Assembly (NCBI GenBank): GCA_019419405.1
Contig: DYAA01000082.1
Span: 1-5,557, forward strand
Direction: 5' to 3'
Length of the DNA: 5,557 bases
Source of the DNA: Collinsella sp.
GTDB lineage: Bacteria > Actinomycetota > Coriobacteriia > Coriobacteriales > Coriobacteriaceae
The position numbers were made by a program, and so were the translations under genes. The notes beneath the pieces were generated by a model. It had not been told where the DNA came from. It searched no databases and saw only the letters and a list, made by a program, of their open reading frames with translations. This document shows, one piece after another, positions 1-4,474 of the stretch (within the stretch, counting starts at the first letter, position 1; every line of letters begins with the position of its first letter).

Positions 1-136
1 CGCCCGCAACACCGTCACCAACGACGTGCTGTACAAGGAGGGCCTGGACCTTCTCGTCGTGCCCTCCGCCGAGCTCTCCCGCGGCCGCGGCGGCCCGCGC
101 TGCATGAGCATGCCCTTCTGGCGCGAGGACCTCTAA
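1..136 (+). CDS. arcA: Arginine deiminase, first copy, 3' end only (partial at window edge)
   Basis: This is the last 44 codons of an arginine deiminase gene; base 1 is the third base of a codon and the stop TAA is at 134-136. The encoded tail contains the ADI C-terminal signature RGRGGPRCMSMP, including the nucleophilic cysteine that forms the amidino-thiol intermediate with arginine, so the visible end is intact and not decayed. The 136 bases are identical, synonymous positions included, to the end of the complete arcA copy at 1985-3226 (matching 3091-3226). The identity stops one base past the stop codon, and the 3' flanks then differ. The enzyme converts L-arginine to citrulline and ammonia in the cytoplasm. 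Whether this copy is full length cannot be told from the window. A duplicate gene kept identical by recombination is the simplest reading; an assembly artefact is possible. Confidence 0.93.
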   Translation, partial: ARNTVTNDVLYKEGLDLLVVPSAELSRGRGGPRCMSMPFWREDL

Positions 137-137
137 G
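1..137 (+). repeat. Direct repeat, copy 1 (arcA 3' end)
   Basis: Every base of 1-137 matches 3091-3227. The repeat covers the last 44 codons of arcA, the stop codon and one further G. Beyond 137 the two flanks are unrelated apart from a few bases. The left boundary lies outside the window, so the full repeat is longer than what is seen. Confidence 0.97.
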
Positions 138-169
138 GTCTTCAAGGACTCGTACGGGTCATAATACAT

Positions 170-191
170 ACATCTAGCTGCCATTAGATGT
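170..191 (+). other. Small stem-loop upstream of the terminator
   Basis: Arms ACATCTA (170-176) and TAGATGT (185-191) form a perfect 7-bp stem with an 8-base loop. It ends five bases before the stem of the terminator at 197-238, so the transcript would carry two stacked hairpins. No T-tract follows it directly. It may protect the 3' end of the arcA mRNA or be part of an attenuation device; the function is not shown. Confidence 0.45.
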
Positions 192-196
192 CTCCC

Positions 197-238
197 ATTG
201 GGGCGGTGCGGGTTTTCGCACCGCCCCAATCTTGTTTG
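197..238 (+). terminator. Rho-independent terminator after the first arcA
   Basis: Arms ATTGGGGCGGTGCG (197-210) and CGCACCGCCCCAAT (217-230) form a perfect 14-bp stem with the 6-base loop GGTTTT. A moderately T-rich run (CTTGTTTG) follows. The stem is very stable. It sits 61 bases after the first arcA stop and only 55 bases before the aminotransferase start. It either ends the upstream arcA transcript or acts as a leaky attenuator for the downstream gene. No T-run follows in the reverse direction, so it works on the + strand. Confidence 0.85.
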
Positions 239-285
239 AGGAACGTCAACACGATTGGACGACTGCTTTTGCAAGGAGCTTGGCT

Positions 286-1410
286 ATGGACATCAAGACG
301 ATTGGCGTTGAGGAATGGCTCAACGTTTGGGAGAAGAGCGCCACGTGGGACATCGCCCAGTCGACGATCTCGTCGCTCACCATGGGCGAGCTGCGCGCGC
401 TCGATGAACAGGACGGCGCCACGTTCTACGAGCGCCTGGACCGCGAGAAGATGAACTACGGCTGGATCGAGGGCTCGCCGGAGTTTAAGGCCGAGGTTGC
501 CAAGCTGTATCGTCGGGAGGTCAATCCCGATCACATTCTGCAGACCAATGGCTGCACGGGCGCTAACCTCAACGCCATCATGGCTGTGGTCGAGCCCGGC
601 GACCATGTTATCGCCGAGTGGCCCACCTACGCGCCGCTCTACGAGATTCCGCGCACGCTGGGCGCCGAGGTCGAGTATTGGGAGCTTCGCGAGGAACTCG
701 GCTGGAAGCCCGATATCGAGGAACTCAAGCGCTTGGTGCGTCCCAACACCAAGCTTATCTGCATAAACAACGCATCTAACCCCATCGGTACGGTGCTCGA
801 TGCCGATATGCTCGGCCAGATTGCCGAGATCGCCCACTCGGTGGGCGCCTACGTGCTGTGCGACGAGGTATATCTTCCGCTCGAAAACACTGAGTCCTTT
901 ATGTCGATGGTCGACGTGTACGAGAGGGCCATTGTCACCAACTCGTTGTCGAAGACCTATTCGACACCTGCGGCCCGCGTGGGCTGGGTCCTGGCCGACA
1001 AAGGGGTGTCCAACCGCATCCGTACCTATCGCGATTACACCATGATCTGCGGCGGCGTGTTCAACGATGCTCTGGCGACCTATGTGCTTGAGCACAAGGA
1101 TAAGATTCTCGAGCGCAATCGCAAGATCGTGTTTGGCAACCGCGATATCGTGCAGGCTTGGATCGATACGCAGCATCGCGTTTCCTGGACGGCCCCGCAG
1201 GGCGTGTCCACCTCGTTTATCCAGCTGGATATTCCCGAGGATGACGAGGAGTTCTGCAGGCGCCTTCTGTCCGAGAGGGGAGTGCTGCTGGTACCCGGCA
1301 GCCGCTTTGAGCTTCCCTGTGGCGCACGCCTGGGCTACTGCGCGAGCGAGGACGTTCTGCGTGAGGGCCTGAGGCTTTTGGGCGAGGCGCTGGCGGAGTT
1401 TGATCGCTAG
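286..1410 (+). CDS. PLP-dependent class I/II aminotransferase, VioD/capreomycidine-synthase-like
   Basis: Encodes 374 residues, a normal length for a fold-type-I aminotransferase. ATG at 286 is chosen because AAGGAG (273-278) sits 7 bases upstream; an in-frame TTG at 232 has no such site and would start beside the terminator stem. Visible features: the NGCTGAN cofactor-phosphate segment (88-94), WPTY with Tyr115 (112-115), NASNPIG with Asn165 (162-168), CDEVY with Asp193, which should contact the PLP ring nitrogen, SLSKTY with Lys223 as the Schiff-base lysine, Arg231, and GARLGY with Arg348 as the likely substrate-carboxylate arginine. All key residues are present, so it should be active. From memory, the N-terminal pattern (E-E-W-L, DI, then GELRAL at 34-39) and the end (RGVLLVPGSRF, 331-341) resemble VioD, which cyclises hydroxyarginine. 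Its place between two arcA genes supports an arginine-, citrulline- or ornithine-related substrate. The exact reaction is unknown. Terminators flank the gene on both sides. Confidence 0.9.
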   Translation: MDIKTIGVEEWLNVWEKSATWDIAQSTISSLTMGELRALDEQDGATFYERLDREKMNYGWIEGSPEFKAEVAKLYRREVNPDHILQTNGCTGANLNAIMAVVEPGDHVIAEWPTYAPLYEIPRTLGAEVEYWELREELGWKPDIEELKRLVRPNTKLICINNASNPIGTVLDADMLGQIAEIAHSVGAYVLCDEVYLPLENTESFMSMVDVYERAIVTNSLSKTYSTPAARVGWVLADKGVSNRIRTYRDYTMICGGVFNDALATYVLEHKDKILERNRKIVFGNRDIVQAWIDTQHRVSWTAPQGVSTSFIQLDIPEDDEEFCRRLLSERGVLLVPGSRFELPCGARLGYCASEDVLREGLRLLGEALAEFDR

Positions 1411-1459
1411 GATTCCGATGGTCTTCGGGGGCCTTATCTAAATTGGCCGAAGATAATCG

Positions 1460-1500
1460 AAAATGGACCCGTTTCCCTAGGGGAAGCGGGTCCATTTTTC
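1460..1500 (+). terminator. Rho-independent terminator after the aminotransferase gene
   Basis: The left arm (1460-1477) and right arm (1481-1498) form an 18-bp stem with one G-U pair and the loop TAG. The core arms are ATGGACCCG and CGGGTCCAT. The right arm ends in TTTTT followed by CT. The A-run at the left base means it could also work weakly on the other strand. It begins about 50 bases after the aminotransferase stop codon and insulates that gene from the arc operon control region. Confidence 0.92.
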
Positions 1501-1576
1501 TATACCGAGAAGTCAAGTTGTTACAAATGGAGCCGTAAAGCGAGTCGGTATCCGCTGGGCCTTATACTGAGTTTCC

Positions 1577-1608
1577 GGTGAACGGTATCAAGCGTCTGGT
1601 AAACGGTA
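1577..1608 (+). repeat. Two direct GGTRAACGGTA repeats, 21 bp apart
   Basis: GGTGAACGGTA (1577-1587) and GGTAAACGGTA (1598-1608) match at 10 of 11 positions and start 21 bases apart, which is two turns of the helix. GGTGAACGG recurs exactly as its reverse complement CCGTTCACC at 1837-1845. Related copies are ACGGTA at 1672-1677 and ACCGTT at 1857-1862. Two-turn spacing and repeated copies are typical of operator sites bound by cooperating dimers; the regulator is not known. Confidence 0.5.
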
Positions 1609-1622
1609 ATTTATTTACCAGA
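1595..1622. promoter_or_regulatory. Inverted repeat, candidate operator
   Basis: TCTGGTAAA (1595-1603) and TTTACCAGA (1614-1622) form a perfect 9-bp inverted repeat with a 10-base spacer. The left arm overlaps the second AACGGT direct repeat. No T-tract follows, so it is unlikely to be a terminator. The symmetry and its place upstream of the operon fit a dimeric regulator site. No protein can be named. Confidence 0.45.
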
Positions 1623-1643
1623 AATGAATAGGACAAACTTTTT

Positions 1644-1661
1644 TCTGAATAAAAATGAAAA
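1644..1661. promoter_or_regulatory. Possible ARG box (ArgR-type site)
   Basis: Compared with the E. coli ARG box consensus WNTGAATWWWWATTCANW, this 18-base stretch has a perfect left half (TGAAT plus AAAA) and two mismatches in the right half. ArgR/AhrC control of ADI operons is well known in several bacteria. AT-rich DNA gives chance matches often, and only one such box is seen, so this is a weak call. Confidence 0.25.
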
Positions 1662-1763
1662 TGGTTGAGACACGGTATGAACCGCTAATTCTATTCATAG
1701 CTTTATTGGAAATATGCAATTTGAGGATGGTTTAGCAAAGTTTAGTTCCATTTGATTTTAGGA

Positions 1764-1779
1764 TTGAAAACGCGTTTAA
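1764..1779. promoter_or_regulatory. cre/LacI-family-like operator around AAACGCGTTT
   Basis: The 16 bases fit the Gram-positive catabolite-response consensus WTGNNARCGNWWWCAW at all but two positions and contain the perfect 10-bp palindrome AAACGCGTTT (1768-1777). LacI-family proteins, including CcpA, bind sites with a central CG. Sugar repression of ADI operons through cre sites is known in lactic acid bacteria. Whether a coriobacterium uses CcpA is uncertain; another LacI-family regulator could bind here. Confidence 0.35.
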
Positions 1780-1843
1780 GCACGTAAATACGCTTTATTA
1801 AGATGAAGTGTGCCATGCGCGAAGTATATGTGTATGCCGTTCA

Positions 1844-1868
1844 CCCCCTATAAAAAACCGTTCGGGGG
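1844..1868 (+). other. CCCCC/GGGGG stem-loop with AT-rich loop
   Basis: CCCCC (1844-1848) can pair with GGGGG (1864-1868) around a 15-base loop that contains TATAAAA and the motif ACCGTT. In DNA, the TATAAA at 1849-1854 could serve as a -10 element. The CCGTTCACC copy (1837-1845) abuts it, so a protein bound there could block RNA polymerase. Both readings are speculative. Confidence 0.25.
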
Positions 1869-1896
1869 CAAGGTGGAAGTATGAGCTGATTTTGGA

Positions 1897-1902
1897 TATA
1901 AA
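1897..1902 (+). promoter_or_regulatory. Possible -10 element (TATAAA) of the arcA promoter
   Basis: TATAAA lies 83 bases before the arcA start in an AT-rich stretch and matches TATAAT at five of six positions. The hexamer 17 bases upstream (TGGAAG) is a poor -35. If it is used, an activator is probably needed, and the leader would be about 75 bases long with two small stem-loops. Confidence 0.22.
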
Positions 1903-1948
1903 TATGTCGTCAGCAATAACGCCTCACACGGAGGGGCGCTAACGAATC

Positions 1949-1964
1949 GGCCCTGACAAGGGCC
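1949..1964 (+). other. Leader stem-loop before arcA
   Basis: GGCCCT (1949-1954) and AGGGCC (1959-1964) form a perfect 6-bp stem with the loop GACA. It ends five bases before the ribosome-binding region that starts at 1969. A looser stem, CCTC (1922-1925) with GAGG (1931-1934), precedes it. Such compact 5' hairpins commonly stabilise mRNA or modulate ribosome access. Confidence 0.35.
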
Positions 1965-1968
1965 CGAA

Positions 1969-1982
1969 AGAAAGGTAGGAGG
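1969..1982 (+). promoter_or_regulatory. Double ribosome-binding site of arcA
   Basis: AGAAAGG (1969-1975) lies 9 bases from the ATG at 1985, a normal distance. A stronger core, AGGAGG (1977-1982), sits only two bases from the ATG, which is too close for standard initiation. The upstream site is probably the working one. The ATG is retained because the protein then starts like other arginine deiminases (MTKGLHVPSEIGKLRKV). Confidence 0.6.
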
Positions 1983-1984
1983 CC

Positions 1985-3226
1985 ATGACGAAAGGTCTGC
2001 ACGTGCCTTCCGAGATCGGCAAGCTCAGGAAGGTCTGCCTGCACCGTCCCGGCGACGAGCTCCTCAACCTGCCGCCCGACGAGCTCGAGCGACTCCTGTT
2101 CGACGACGTCCCGTTCCTGGAGGTCGCGCAGCAGGAGCACGACACCTTCGCCCAGATCCTGAGGGACCAGGGCGTGGAGGTCCTCTATCTCGAGAACCTC
2201 GTCGCCGAGGTGTTCGACCAGGTCCCCGGCGCCCGCGCCGAGTTCACCGACCAGTACATCGCCGAGGCCGGCATCCGCGGCCAGCACATGCCGCAGATCG
2301 TCCGCGAGAAGCTGGACTCCATCGAGGACAACCTCGAGTTCGTCAAGAAGACCATGGCCGGCATGACCAAGTCCGAGATCGACATGCCCCTCACGGCGTC
2401 CACGACCCTCGACTCCCTGGTCAACTCCGAGTCCGAGTCCGACCTGATCATCGACCCGATGCCCAACCTCTACTTCACCCGCGACCCGTTCGCGGTCATC
2501 GGCGAGGGCGTCAACCTCAACCGCATGTACTCGGTCACCCGCAACCGCGAGACCCTGTACGGCAAGTACATCTTCAAGTACCACCCCGACTACAAGGACG
2601 TCTCGCTGTACTTCCGCCGCGACTGCCAGTTCCACACCGAGGGCGGCGACGTGCTGAACATCAACGAGAAGACCCTCGCCGTCGGCATCTCCCAGCGCAC
2701 CCAGGCCGCCGCGATCGACGTCATGGCCCAGAACATCTTCTGGAACTCCGACTCCAAGGTCGAGCGCATCCTGGCCTTCGACATCCCGGTCTCGCGCGCC
2801 TTCATGCACCTCGACACGGTCTTCACCCAGATCGACGTCGATAAGTTCACGATCCACCCCGCCATCATGGGCACCCTGCGCGTCTACGAGCTGACCGCCG
2901 GCAAGAACCCGGGCGACGTGAACATCCGCCTGATCGAGGACACCCTCGAGCACGTCCTGGAGGACGCCACCGGCGTCGACCAGGTCAAGCTGATCCCCTG
3001 CGGCGGCGGCGACCCGATCGCGGCCTCCCGCGAGCAGTGGAACGACGGCTCCAACACCCTGTGCGTCGAGCCCGGCAAGATCTGCGTCTACGCCCGCAAC
3101 ACCGTCACCAACGACGTGCTGTACAAGGAGGGCCTGGACCTTCTCGTCGTGCCCTCCGCCGAGCTCTCCCGCGGCCGCGGCGGCCCGCGCTGCATGAGCA
3201 TGCCCTTCTGGCGCGAGGACCTCTAA
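1985..3226 (+). CDS. arcA: Arginine deiminase, complete second copy
   Basis: Encodes 413 residues, the usual ADI length. It hydrolyses L-arginine to citrulline and ammonia in the cytoplasm, the first step of the ADI pathway. The guanidino-modifying fold is clear. The N-terminus SEIGKLRKVCLHRPG (9-23) is typical. NLYFTRDPF (161-169) holds Asp167, HTEGGD (217-222) holds Glu219, FMHLDTVFT (273-281) holds His275 and Asp277, GGGDPIAASREQWNDGSN spans 340-357, and RGRGGPRCMSMP (396-407) holds Arg398 and the nucleophile Cys403. By family comparison these are the catalytic and guanidine-binding residues, and none is missing. Codon use is extreme: by my reading only 8 of 413 sense codons end in A or T, mostly in the first 70 codons, whereas arcB has many more. 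This suggests very high expression or a different history. It is followed by two hairpins and then arcB. The last 44 codons are identical to the partial arcA at 1-136. Confidence 0.98.
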   Translation: MTKGLHVPSEIGKLRKVCLHRPGDELLNLPPDELERLLFDDVPFLEVAQQEHDTFAQILRDQGVEVLYLENLVAEVFDQVPGARAEFTDQYIAEAGIRGQHMPQIVREKLDSIEDNLEFVKKTMAGMTKSEIDMPLTASTTLDSLVNSESESDLIIDPMPNLYFTRDPFAVIGEGVNLNRMYSVTRNRETLYGKYIFKYHPDYKDVSLYFRRDCQFHTEGGDVLNINEKTLAVGISQRTQAAAIDVMAQNIFWNSDSKVERILAFDIPVSRAFMHLDTVFTQIDVDKFTIHPAIMGTLRVYELTAGKNPGDVNIRLIEDTLEHVLEDATGVDQVKLIPCGGGDPIAASREQWNDGSNTLCVEPGKICVYARNTVTNDVLYKEGLDLLVVPSAELSRGRGGPRCMSMPFWREDL

Positions 3227-3227
3227 G
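3091..3227 (+). repeat. Direct repeat, copy 2 (arcA 3' end)
   Basis: This is the partner of 1-137, in the same orientation, 3090 bases downstream. Recombination between the two copies would delete or amplify a unit holding one arcA, the aminotransferase gene and the AT-rich control region. Confidence 0.97.
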
Positions 3228-3238
3228 TCTTTCCGTTT

Positions 3239-3267
3239 CCGGTGCGGTCCCCCTACAACCGCACCGG
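3239..3267 (+). other. Strong stem-loop between arcA and arcB
   Basis: CCGGTGCGGT (3239-3248) and ACCGCACCGG (3258-3267) form a perfect 10-bp stem with a 9-base loop. No T-run follows, so it is a poor intrinsic terminator. It starts 13 bases after the arcA stop and could shield the arcA message from 3' exonucleases, raising arcA over arcB. The left arm shares CGGTGCGG with the terminator stem after the first arcA. Confidence 0.6.
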
Positions 3268-3271
3268 CTTC

Positions 3272-3286
3272 GCCCGTTAAACGGGC
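3272..3286 (+). other. Second stem-loop between arcA and arcB
   Basis: GCCCGT (3272-3277) and ACGGGC (3281-3286) form a perfect 6-bp stem with the loop TAA, four bases after the larger hairpin. No T-run follows. Together the two hairpins make a compact structured spacer ahead of the arcB ribosome-binding site (AAAGGA, 3318-3323). Confidence 0.45.
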
Positions 3287-3331
3287 AACACTAATACTTA
3301 CGTAATTCATTTCTTCGAAAGGAATCGAACC

Positions 3332-4327
3332 ATGGGTGTTAACCTCTCCGGCCGTAGCTTCCTCAAGCTTCTCGACCTCACCACCGAGGAGATCGAGTAC
3401 CTGCTCAAGCTCTCCAAGAACTTCAAGGATATGAAGCGCGCTGGCGTTCCGCACCGCTATCTCGAGGGCAAGAATATCGTTCTGCTCTTCCAGAAGACCT
3501 CTACTCGTACCCGCTGCGCCTTCGAGGTCGGCGGCATGGATCTGGGCATGGGCGTCACCTACCTCGATCCGGGTTCGTCGCAGATGGGCAAGAAGGAGTC
3601 CATCGAGGACACCGCCCGTGTTCTCGGCCGCATGTATGACGGCATCGAGTTCCGTGGCTTTGCCCAGGACGACGTCGAGGAGCTCGCTGCTAAGTCCGGC
3701 GTGCCCGTGTGGAACGGCCTGACCACCGAGTGGCATCCCACCCAGATGCTCGCCGACATCCTGACCGTCCAGGAGAACTTCAACTACGACATCAAGGGCA
3801 AGACCCTCGTCTTCATGGGCGACTGCAAGAACAACGTCGCTCGCTCCCTGATGGTTGTCTGCTCCAAGCTCGGCATGAACTTCGTGGCCTGCGGCCCCGA
3901 GGAGTGCATGCCCGCCGACGACGTCATCGAGGCCTGCAAGCCCATCGCCGAGGCCAACGGCTGCACCATCAAGCTGACCACCGACGTCAAGGACGGCGTC
4001 ACCGGTGCCGACGTTATCTACACCGACGTGTGGGTCTCCATGGGCGAGCCCGACGAGGTCTGGGCCGAGCGCATCGCTCAGCTCACCCCGTATCGTGTTA
4101 CCTCCGAGGTCATGGCTATGGCCAACCCGGGCGCCATCTTCCTGCACTGCCTGCCCAGCTTCCACGACACCAACACCACCATTGGCGCCGAGAAGTGCGA
4201 GCAGTTCGGCATCACCGAGCAGGAGGTCACCGACGAGGTCTTCGAGAGCCCCGCTTCCAAGGTCTTCGACGAGGCCGAGAACCGCATGCACACCATTAAG
4301 GCTGTCATGTACGCCACGCTCAAGTAA
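3332..4327 (+). CDS. arcB: Ornithine carbamoyltransferase, catabolic type
   Basis: Encodes 331 residues, normal for the family. In the ADI pathway it phosphorolyses citrulline to ornithine and carbamoyl phosphate; the anabolic form runs the reverse. ATG at 3332 has AAAGGA (3318-3323) 8 bases upstream. Signatures: STRTR (57-61), which binds the carbamoyl-phosphate phosphate; HPTQ (135-138); the ornithine-side DVWVSMGE (232-239); HCLP with the active-site Cys273 (272-275); and ENRMHTIKAVM (315-325) near the end. The N-terminal carbamoyl-phosphate domain and C-terminal amino-acid domain are both complete. It lies 105 bases after arcA in the same direction, so the two genes are probably co-transcribed. 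The catabolic role is inferred from the arcA neighbour and the transporter, because sequence alone hardly separates ArcB from ArgF. Codon use is more mixed than in arcA. A strong terminator follows. Confidence 0.97.
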   Translation: MGVNLSGRSFLKLLDLTTEEIEYLLKLSKNFKDMKRAGVPHRYLEGKNIVLLFQKTSTRTRCAFEVGGMDLGMGVTYLDPGSSQMGKKESIEDTARVLGRMYDGIEFRGFAQDDVEELAAKSGVPVWNGLTTEWHPTQMLADILTVQENFNYDIKGKTLVFMGDCKNNVARSLMVVCSKLGMNFVACGPEECMPADDVIEACKPIAEANGCTIKLTTDVKDGVTGADVIYTDVWVSMGEPDEVWAERIAQLTPYRVTSEVMAMANPGAIFLHCLPSFHDTNTTIGAEKCEQFGITEQEVTDEVFESPASKVFDEAENRMHTIKAVMYATLK

Positions 4328-4342
4328 GAGCATCTAGCATCT

Positions 4343-4381
4343 CGCTCGGGGTGTATTGCTGCACACCCCGAGCGGTTTTAT
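4343..4381 (+). terminator. Intrinsic terminator between arcB and the transporter gene
   Basis: CGCTCGGGGTGT (4343-4354) and ACACCCCGAGCG (4363-4374) form a perfect 12-bp stem with an 8-base loop, followed by GTTTTAT. The hairpin begins 15 bases after the arcB stop codon. It must end most transcripts coming from arcA-arcB. The transporter gene therefore depends either on read-through or on its own promoter in 4381-4455. Confidence 0.87.
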
Positions 4382-4390
4382 CTGGTAATA

Positions 4391-4441
4391 ATCTCGCATC
4401 AAGCGGCAGGCACGGCACGGAAGAGCCGTTTCTGGCGAGAT
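4391..4441 (+). other. Structured leader before the transporter gene
   Basis: ATCTCGC (4391-4397) pairs perfectly with GCGAGAT (4435-4441) and encloses a smaller hairpin, ACGGC (4412-4416) with GCCGT (4425-4429). The element ends about 16 bases before the ribosome-binding region. It has no T-tract, so it is not a terminator. It could be a regulatory leader or mark the start of a separate transcript; it matches no riboswitch class that I recognise. Confidence 0.35.
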
Positions 4442-4474
4442 CAGTAAATGATTTATGAAGGGGGGATGAGAACT

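Larger units (their letters stand above)
1501..1984 (+). promoter_or_regulatory. AT-rich control region and leader of the arcA-arcB-transporter operon
   Basis: These 484 bases hold no convincing gene on either strand. GC content drops to about 31% over 1621-1800 (my count, 56 of 180) between genes that are far richer in GC. The region contains repeated AACGGT elements, inverted repeats, a palindrome AAACGCGTTT and AT-rich -10-like tracts. TATAAA occurs at 1849-1854 and again at 1897-1902, but neither has a good -35 at normal spacing, so I cannot place the promoter firmly. Because a strong terminator lies just upstream and the arc genes just downstream in the same direction, the operon promoter must almost certainly be here. 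The part after about 1900 would be transcribed leader with two small stem-loops. Confidence 0.7.

Noticed and set aside
139..165. A possible promoter for the aminotransferase with CATAAT at 160-165
   Set aside because: The -10-like hexamer is fair, but no acceptable -35 lies 15-19 bases upstream, and the strong terminator would sit inside the leader.
184..1176. A 330-codon open frame on the - strand opposite the aminotransferase
   Set aside because: It mirrors the codons of a well-supported aminotransferase gene, has no recognisable domain, and would begin inside that gene.
1571..1580. GTTTCCGGTG repeated exactly at 3235-3244
   Set aside because: Ten bases alone are not significant, the surroundings differ, and one copy is part of a hairpin arm while the other is part of the AACGGT repeat.
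1655..1735. A 26-codon small open frame (MKMVETRYEP...) in the AT-rich region
   Set aside because: No ribosome-binding sequence precedes it, and such short frames are expected by chance in this stretch.
1803..1853. A 16-codon frame ending in the CCCCC/GGGGG hairpin, as a possible leader peptide
   Set aside because: There is no good ribosome-binding site, only one arginine codon and no run of regulatory codons, and the hairpin is not followed by a T-tract, so translational attenuation is not supported.
1904..1942. A 12-codon frame (MSSAITPHTEGR) in the arcA leader
   Set aside because: It is too short and has only a weak upstream GGA; no coding signal separates it from chance.
1910..4333. An 807-codon open frame on the - strand opposite arcA and arcB
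   Set aside because: It lies exactly opposite two clear genes with full catalytic motifs. The very high third-position GC of arcA removes stop codons from this antisense frame, and its translation is low-complexity Leu, Val, Asp, Gly and His without family motifs.
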